This document shows, piece after piece, positions 58,516-64,000 of a DNA stretch of 64,000 bases. The notes beneath the pieces are model-generated. The model did not search any database. It was not told where the DNA came from and saw only the letters and a list, made by a program, of their open reading frames with translations. Origin of the DNA: Juglans regia (taxonomy: Eukaryota > Streptophyta > Magnoliopsida > Fagales > Juglandaceae); the NCBI RefSeq assembly GCF_001411555.2, contig NC_049905.1, positions 14,818,586-14,882,585 on the forward strand, in the 5' to 3' direction. Made by a program: the position numbers and the translations under genes. Every line of letters starts with the position of its first letter. Positions within the stretch are counted from its first letter, which is position 1.

Positions 58516-59090
58516 GGTGATGATTATGCATGACAATGGGGAGGTGATGACTGAGAGTGAGGATGATAGTGATGAGGTGCCCGAGTTGGTTGATGCTAGT
58601 GATGATGATGGAGTGGTATACCTTGTGACAGGTGAGTCTCTTGTTGCTAGATGTGCTCTCAATGCACACATTAAGGTGGATGATGCAGAGCAACAAAGAG
58701 AGAACATTTTCCATATTAGATGCCATGTCAACAATAAGATATGTAGTATGATCATTGATGGGGGAGTTGTACTAATGTGGCTAGCACTACTTTGGTTGAG
58801 AAATTGAATTTAACAACCTTAAAACACTCTAGACCATACAAATTGTAGTAGTTGAATGATTGTGGAGAGGTTAGGGTGGATAAACAAGTGTTAGTTACTT
58901 TTTCTATTGGGAAGTATCAGGATGAGGTGCTTTGTGATGTTGTGCCCATGCATGCGGGCCATATTTATTGGGGAGGCCGTGGCAGTATGATAGGAGAGTG
59001 ACACATGATGGGTTCAAGAACATGTACAGCTTTGAAAAGGAGGGCAAAACAATTAAGCTTCCTCCTTTAACTCCAAGCCAGGTCTATGAG
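58516..59090 (+). pseudogene. Aspartic protease region of W
   Basis: An acidic linker (TESEDDSDEVPELVDASDDD) precedes the protease (VNNKICSMIIDG). A one-base loss just after the active-site Asp shifts the frame at about 58763, and the remainder continues in another frame (LNDCGEVRVDKQVLV, then VVPMHAGH). In the better copy at 42358 the active-site region reads IIDGESC rather than the usual D-S/T-G. Confidence 0.8.
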
Positions 59091-59340
59091 GACCAACTGA
59101 AATTGAAAAGTGGAGTTGCTCAAAAAAGAAAGAGTGAAAATGAGAGTGATCAAAAGAGAAAGAGTGAAAATGAGAGTGATCTAAAAAGAAAGTGTGAAAA
59201 AGAGATTGAGCAAAAAAGAAAGAGTGAAAAATAAAGTAGAGAGGTGGCTGAGAGTAAAGAAAAAAGAGTGGAGCCACGAGAGAAAAAAGAAAGAGAGTCT
59301 GCCGAGAGAAAAGGAAAGGCAAAAGTGAGTTTCTATGCAT
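59091..59340 (+). repeat. Lys/Glu/Ser linker of W with 30-bp repeats
   Basis: The 10-codon unit QKRKSENESD repeats about three times (59120-59210) with a 30-bp period, then degenerates. It lies between protease and RT and is the source of the purine-rich tracts in all derivatives (7240, 10690, 28680, 32170, 42990). Confidence 0.8.
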
Positions 59341-59381
59341 GAGAGAGTGAGGTTAAGAGGGCTTTCTTCGCAAATCGCCCT

Positions 59382-60940
59382 ATGATTTTTCTTGTCTATA
59401 TAGAGTCTTATCTTACTCTTGATGAAACTAACCAATCTATTCCTAGTTTGGCTGTTTCTTTGTTGGAGGAGTTTGAGGATGTATTCCCGGAGGAGATGCC
59501 AAATGAGTTGCCACCCATTAGAGGCATTGAGCACCAGATTGATTTTGCGCCCGGGGCTGCTATTCCAAACTGACCAGCCAATAGGAGTAATCCAGGGGAG
59601 ACAAAGGAGACAAAGGAGCTTCAGAGGCAAGTTGAGGATTTGATGAGCAAGGGGTACGTGAGGGAGAGCATGAGCCCTTGTGCAGTACCAGTGCTACTAG
59701 TGCCAAAGAAGGATGGGACGTGGAGGATGTGCATTGATTGCAGGGCGGTCAACAATATCACGGTAGTAAAGTATCGCCATCCCATTCCTAGATTGGATGA
59801 TATGCTTGATGAATTGCATGGCTCATGTATTTTCAATAAAATTGATCTTAAAAGTGGGTACCATCAAATTAGAATGAAAGAGGGTGATGAATGGAAAACT
59901 TCTTTTAAGACTAAGTATGGGCTTTATGAATGGTTGGTTATGCCATTTGGACTTACAATTGCGCCCAGTACTTTCATGAGATTAATGAACCATGTCCAAC
60001 GTACATTCATAGGCAAGTTTGTGGTTTTATACTTTGATGATATCTTAGTATACAGCAAGAACTTAAATGAACATATTGAGCATTTGAGATATGTGTTTGA
60101 TGTGTTGAGATGTGAAAAGTTGTATGCTAATTTCAAGAAATATGCCTTTTGCATGGAAAAAGTTGTTTTTCTTGGTTATGTTGTTAGTACAAAGGGTATT
60201 GAGATGGATGAAGAGAAAGTCAAGGCCATCAAGGAGTGGCCAACGCCAAAAAGCATCACTGAGGTAAGAAGCTTTCATGGCTTAGCTAGCTTTTATCGGC
60301 GTTTTGTTAAAGACTTCAGCACCATTGCTGCACCACTCACTGAGGTAATTAAAAAGAATGTTGGCTTTCATTGGGGGCTAATCAAGAGAATGCTTTTGCC
60401 ACTATTAAAGAAAGGTTGGGCTCTGCACCTGTGTTAGCATTACCTGATTTTAACAAAACTTTTGAGATTGAATGTGATGCCTCAGGAATAGGGATTGGAG
60501 CCGTTTTGATGCAGGATAGGCGGCCCATAGCGTTCTTCAGTGAAAAGGTAAGTGGGGCATCCCTGAAGTACCCTACTTATGACAAAGCTTTATGCTCTTG
60601 TTCGTGCATTAGAGACTTGGCAGCACTACCTATGGCCAAGGGAATTTGTGATCCACACCGATCATGAATCATTGAAGCATCTCAAGGGTCAAGGTAAGTT
60701 GAATAAAAGGCATGCTAGATGGATGGAATACATTGAGACCTTTCCCTATGTCATCCGTTACAAGCAAGGTAAGGAGAACATTGTTGCTGATGCTCTATCC
60801 CGGAGGTATGTACTTCTTACTTCTATGAGTGCTAAAATGCTTGGGTTTGAATATGTGAAAGACATGTATGCCGATGACGCTGATTTTTCTAATGTGTATG
60901 TGGCATGTGATAAGGCGGCATTTGGTAAGTTTTACAAGCA
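59382..60940 (+). pseudogene. Reverse transcriptase and RNase H of W
   Basis: RT runs from the N-terminal piece (LPPIRGIEHQIDFAPGAAIPN) through [29 protein letters not shown] and [11 protein letters not shown] (catalytic Asp pair at 60036-60041) to [14 protein letters not shown]. RNase H has [16 protein letters not shown] and [10 protein letters not shown], and ends [16 protein letters not shown] interrupts the N-terminal piece near 59572. One-base losses near 60372 and 60585 shift the frame. Catalytic RT residues are still present, but the protein cannot be made in one piece. The derivatives lack the stretch between AAIPN and HESLKHL. Confidence 0.85.
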
Positions 60941-62034
60941 TGATGGTTATTTGTTTAAAGAAAGTAAACTTTGTCTGCCAAATTGTTCTATGCGTGAGTT
61001 ATTGGTGCATGAGGCACATGCTGGGGGATTAATGGGACACTTTGGTGTTAAGAAAACTTTAGACATTTTGCATGAACATTTCTTTTGGCCTCAGATGAAG
61101 AGAGATGTTAACCGTATTTATGAAAGGTGCATTACATGTAGAAAGGCCAAATCTAAGGTTTTGCCACATGGGTGGTATACACCCTTACCCATTCCGAGTG
61201 AGCCATGGGTAGACATATCTATGGACTTTGTTTTGGGGCTGCCTAGGACCAAAAGGGGTAGAGATTCTATTTTTGTGGTTGTGGATAGATTTAGTAAGAT
61301 GGCACATTTCATTCCATGCCATAAAACAGATGATGCCACAAGCATAGCTGACTTGTTTTTTCGGGGGATAATGCGACTCCAGGGTGTAGCTAGGAGTATT
61401 GTTTCTGATTGGGTACTAAGCTCTTATTTTCCACTACTTGTCATCTGCAGACTGATGGTCAGACTAAAGTAGTTAATAGGACTTTAACTCAACTTTTACG
61501 TACTATTGTTCATAAGAATTTCAAAACTTGGGAGGATTGTTTATCATTTATAGAGTTTGCATATAATAGGACGATGCATACTACTACTTCATACTCTCCT
61601 TTTGAAATTGTTTATGGATTTAATCCACTTACTCCTTTAGATTTGATGTCTTTACCTGTTGATAGCAGGAGTAGTTTGGATGGACAAAAGAAGGCGGAGT
61701 TGGTGAAGTCACTTCATGAGAGGGTACAACTTCAAATTGCCCAAAAGAATGAAAGGGTTGCTTCCCAAGCCAATAAAGAACGAACGCGTGTCATCTTTGA
61801 ACCAGGAGATTGGGTTTGGGTTCACATGTGCAAGGAAAGATTCCCAGCCCATAGAAGGACTAAGTTGCATCCTCGAGATGGACCTTTCCAAATTCTTGAG
61901 AAAATTAATGACAATGCATATAAAGTGGATCTTCCAGGTGAGTATAAAGTTTCTGCAACTTTCAATGTTTCTGATCTTTCTCCTTTTGTTGTAGGTGAAG
62001 ATTTGAGATCGAATCCTTTTGAGGAGAGGGGGAA
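60941..62034 (+). pseudogene. Integrase of W (core deletion, catalytic Glu lost)
   Basis: The zinc-finger domain is intact in sequence ([12 protein letters not shown] ... CITCRKAK), as is the first catalytic Asp ([13 protein letters not shown]). After the second (IVSD) there is a deletion at about 61409 where the frame jumps to [11 protein letters not shown]. The usual catalytic Glu motif, QTEVVN in related elements, reads QTKVVN with a Lys codon at 61466-61468. The C-terminal region (EPGDWVWVHM, DLPGEYKVSATFNVSDLSPF) leads to the purine tract at 62021-62034. The frame passes into the LTR to 62260. Confidence 0.85.
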
Positions 62035-62769
62035 TGATAGGAACCAAGGTGGGCCTACTCTTAAAGATCCTTTGCAAGTTCCAGATGGGCCAATTACAAT
62101 ATCAAGGGCCAAGAAGATCAAGGAAGCAATGCAAGGATTGGTGCAATCCACTTGGGATGAAACCAGCAAGAGCCCAACACTCAAGATGGGTCTAAAAGTA
62201 GAAGAACCAGTTTTGATCCACTTGATTCAAGCTGTGGAAGACATGTCTTATTTCTTATGAACTATGTTTTTGGGAAGGCCTTGTATTTTGGCCAAAGGCT
62301 TATTTGGAAAGTTACTTTTTAGGAACTAGGGTTTCATCAATTTATTATAGGGGTTACTGTAGCCGCGCGTACTGTAGCCAGTATTGTTCATCAAGGGTCA
62401 TTTTGGATAAAATGGGCTTTATTTTGGCTAGGGTTTTGGTTAGGTTTGGGTTTAAAAACTCTTTGTAGCCTCATTTGAGGGGTTAGACAATATTGAGCTT
62501 TATTTGTGAGTTGAGTTTTCTCCTCTTGTTCTTGATTGAACTCTTGAACTTATCAAAGGTAAATCACAACCTTTGTGGCGTTCCTTCTTTGCAATCTGGG
62601 TTCTTGAGAAGGGTTCTTCAACGGGTCTAGATTTTGATATAATCTAGGTTCTTGAAACAAGTTCTCATCGGGTCTAGGTTCTCCATCCGTTGACTTGATT
62701 TTGGCTTTCTTGGAGAGTTTTCAAATTGATTGTGGGTTCAAGGGAATTCATTCCCGCGGATTCATATCA
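62035..62769 (+). repeat. 3' LTR of W
   Basis: 735 bp from TGATAGGAACC to GATTCATATCA. It is ~100 bp shorter than the 5' LTR through a deletion at ACATG (about 62240). Its first ~225 bp remain open in the pol frame (GPITISRAKKIKEAMQGLVQ). Confidence 0.85.
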
Positions 62770-63920
62770 CTTACTAAGCATTGTTGATGGGTCATAAATC
62801 TGTCCCTCTCAATATCTTATTGATTCCACTAGGAAATCTACCTCTGATCTCAACCCAAATTACTTGGTTTGGCAGAAGAAAGATCAATTTATTTTGGCCT
62901 GGTTAAATGCCACTCTTAGTGAGAAGATCGTCTCCACAGTCTATGGATTGACAACATCCAAAATGGTATGGAATACATTAGCTAGCAGATTTGCTCCTCA
63001 GTTCAAACCTCGCATTTCCCACCTCAAAAGACAGCTCCAAACATTGCAGCAGGGCACTAAAACCTGCTCTGATTACTTGATCCTTGCCAAAAACTGGTAT
63101 GACCAGCTCACAGCAGCAGGTAAACCTGTTGATGAGGAAGACTTGATCTCCTATGTCATCGGAGGTCTTAATTCTATTTATAATCCTTTCATCACATCTC
63201 TTAATTTTGCCACTCGAGACAAACCAATTTCATTTGATGATTTTCAAACTGAATTGCTTAATTATGAGCAATTACTTGAATCTCAAAACAAGACTCTTCC
63301 CAGTGATGGCACTCAGTTTGCTTTCTTCACAAACAAACCAAAGTTTAACCATGGCAAGAAATCCAAATACCCCACCCAGCAAGGCAAGCCTTCCAACTAT
63401 AATTGACCTCCTGCTAATTCAAACTAGCAACTTCTCCCTTAAGCCACAATCATCCAGTAGCCCCTTCACCTCCACCAAATTCCCACCATGCCAAATCTGT
63501 GGCAAAAATAACCACCAAGCCCTTGATTACTATCACAGGATGGGCTTTACTTACCAAGGTTGACATCCACCAGCTCAGTTGGCAGCCATGGCAGCCCACA
63601 CTCATGACACACAAGAAGTTGATTAGCCTTGGTATCTTAACAGTGGTGCCAACAACCACATTACATCTGAATTGGACAACTTGACCCTACAACAACAGCC
63701 TTATCAGGGCAAAGATCAGGTCACAGTGGGCAATGGAGGAGGCCTGCTCATCACCAACACAGGTTTTTCTATGCTTCTTAACTCCAAAAACAAGTTTCTT
63801 TTACACAATATCTTACATTGCCCTAATGCATCTTCTAATCTTTTATCCATCCAGAAATTTTGCAATGACAATAACTGTTACTTTGAGCTCACATCATCTC
63901 ATTTCTTTGTGAAGGACCTA
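62770..63920 (+). pseudogene. Ty1/copia gag and start of protease (5' truncated)
   Basis: Copia-type Gag sequence begins directly at the LTR end of W, in mid-domain, with a TAA in its first codons. The main frame 62864-63406 carries FILAWLNATLSEKIVSTVYG and SHLKRQLQTLQQGTKTCSDYL, typical of the copia Gag (UBN2-like) domain. The zinc knuckle (CQICGKNNHQALDYYHR) is in a shifted frame near 63490-63540. The protease/pre-integrase region (NSGANNHIT, then LLHNILHCPNASSNLLSIQKF) reaches a TAG near 63920. In NSGANNH, Asn replaces the usual Asp of D-S-G. The element continues past the window end. Confidence 0.85.
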
Positions 63921-64000
63921 TAGACCAAGGAAACACTTCTTCAAGGGTAGAGTGAAGCTAGATTGTATCCCATGTATCTCAAGCAGCTGAAACTCAAGAA

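Larger units (their letters stand above)
55888..62769 (+). mobile_element. Element W: full-length, decayed family A Ty3 retrotransposon
   Basis: It has the complete order LTR, primer-binding site, leader, gag, protease, RT, RNase H, integrase, purine tract, LTR over 6.88 kb. It is the only family A copy with RT, so it represents the formerly autonomous parent of the derivatives. Domain order (integrase after RNase H) makes it Ty3/gypsy. Its coding frame extends into the 3' LTR, a feature known in CRM-type chromoviruses, but no chromodomain is evident and the lineage is uncertain. The flanking 5 bp (GTTGG and CTTAC) do not match. Confidence 0.88.

Overview
This is a gene-poor, AT-rich stretch of nuclear DNA from a flowering plant, probably a eudicot. 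The evidence is a single-exon NDR1/HIN1-like (NHL) gene, initiator-Met tRNA primer-binding sites, Ty3 and Ty1 LTR retrotransposons, L1-type LINEs, TRIMs and Tourist-like MITEs. Apart from the NHL gene at 16311-17138, I see no other intact host gene. Nearly everything else is mobile DNA, much of it nested, and none of the elements looks intact. The species cannot be named from the sequence. LAYOUT: 1-2822 is a tandem array of about 1028-bp units (truncated LTR plus integrase fragment) of one Ty3 family, here called family A. 2823-6716 is a long LTR-like, GC-rich repeat (B), with an inverted partner at 53.87-55.89 kb. 6717-14076 is a head-to-tail run of family A copies that share LTRs. 14077-15730 holds a LINE-derived fragment and a 960-bp MITE filled with a 42-44 bp AT-rich tandem repeat. 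15731-17330 is the NHL gene and its upstream region. 17973-18174 is a Tourist-like MITE and 19251-20282 a TRIM. NESTED CLUSTER: 20440-53870 was once a minus-strand L1-type LINE. A minus-strand family A element (X) split it and left the 5-bp duplication TGAAT at 21488-21492 and 49971-49975. About 28.5 kb now lies between the halves: a 2.9-kb solo LTR (C1, duplication AAGAG), a plus-strand family A element Z (26179-31854, duplication AGCAT) that carries an inverted TRIM dimer (duplication GAATT), further family A pieces, a long-LTR Ty3 element D (35804-41359, minus) with an apparent 96-nt intron between gag and pol, and a 4.5-kb solo LTR (C2, duplication GAGTA). 55888-62769 is the best-preserved family A element (W), with gag, protease, RT, RNase H and integrase, all broken by point changes, frameshifts and an integrase-core deletion. 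62770-64000 is a 5'-truncated Ty1/copia gag-protease region that runs off the window. HOW THE PARTS RELATE: W looks like the parental, formerly autonomous form of family A. Most other copies share specific internal deletions (zinc knuckle and protease, RT and most of RNase H, integrase core) and an in-frame 45-bp minisatellite. The minisatellite unit fuses the integrase zinc-finger region to the end of the integrase core. Shared breakpoints at separate loci suggest that already defective elements were copied in trans. I found no operon, CRISPR, rRNA or tRNA gene and no defence or biosynthetic cluster. The unusual material here is retrotransposon structure.
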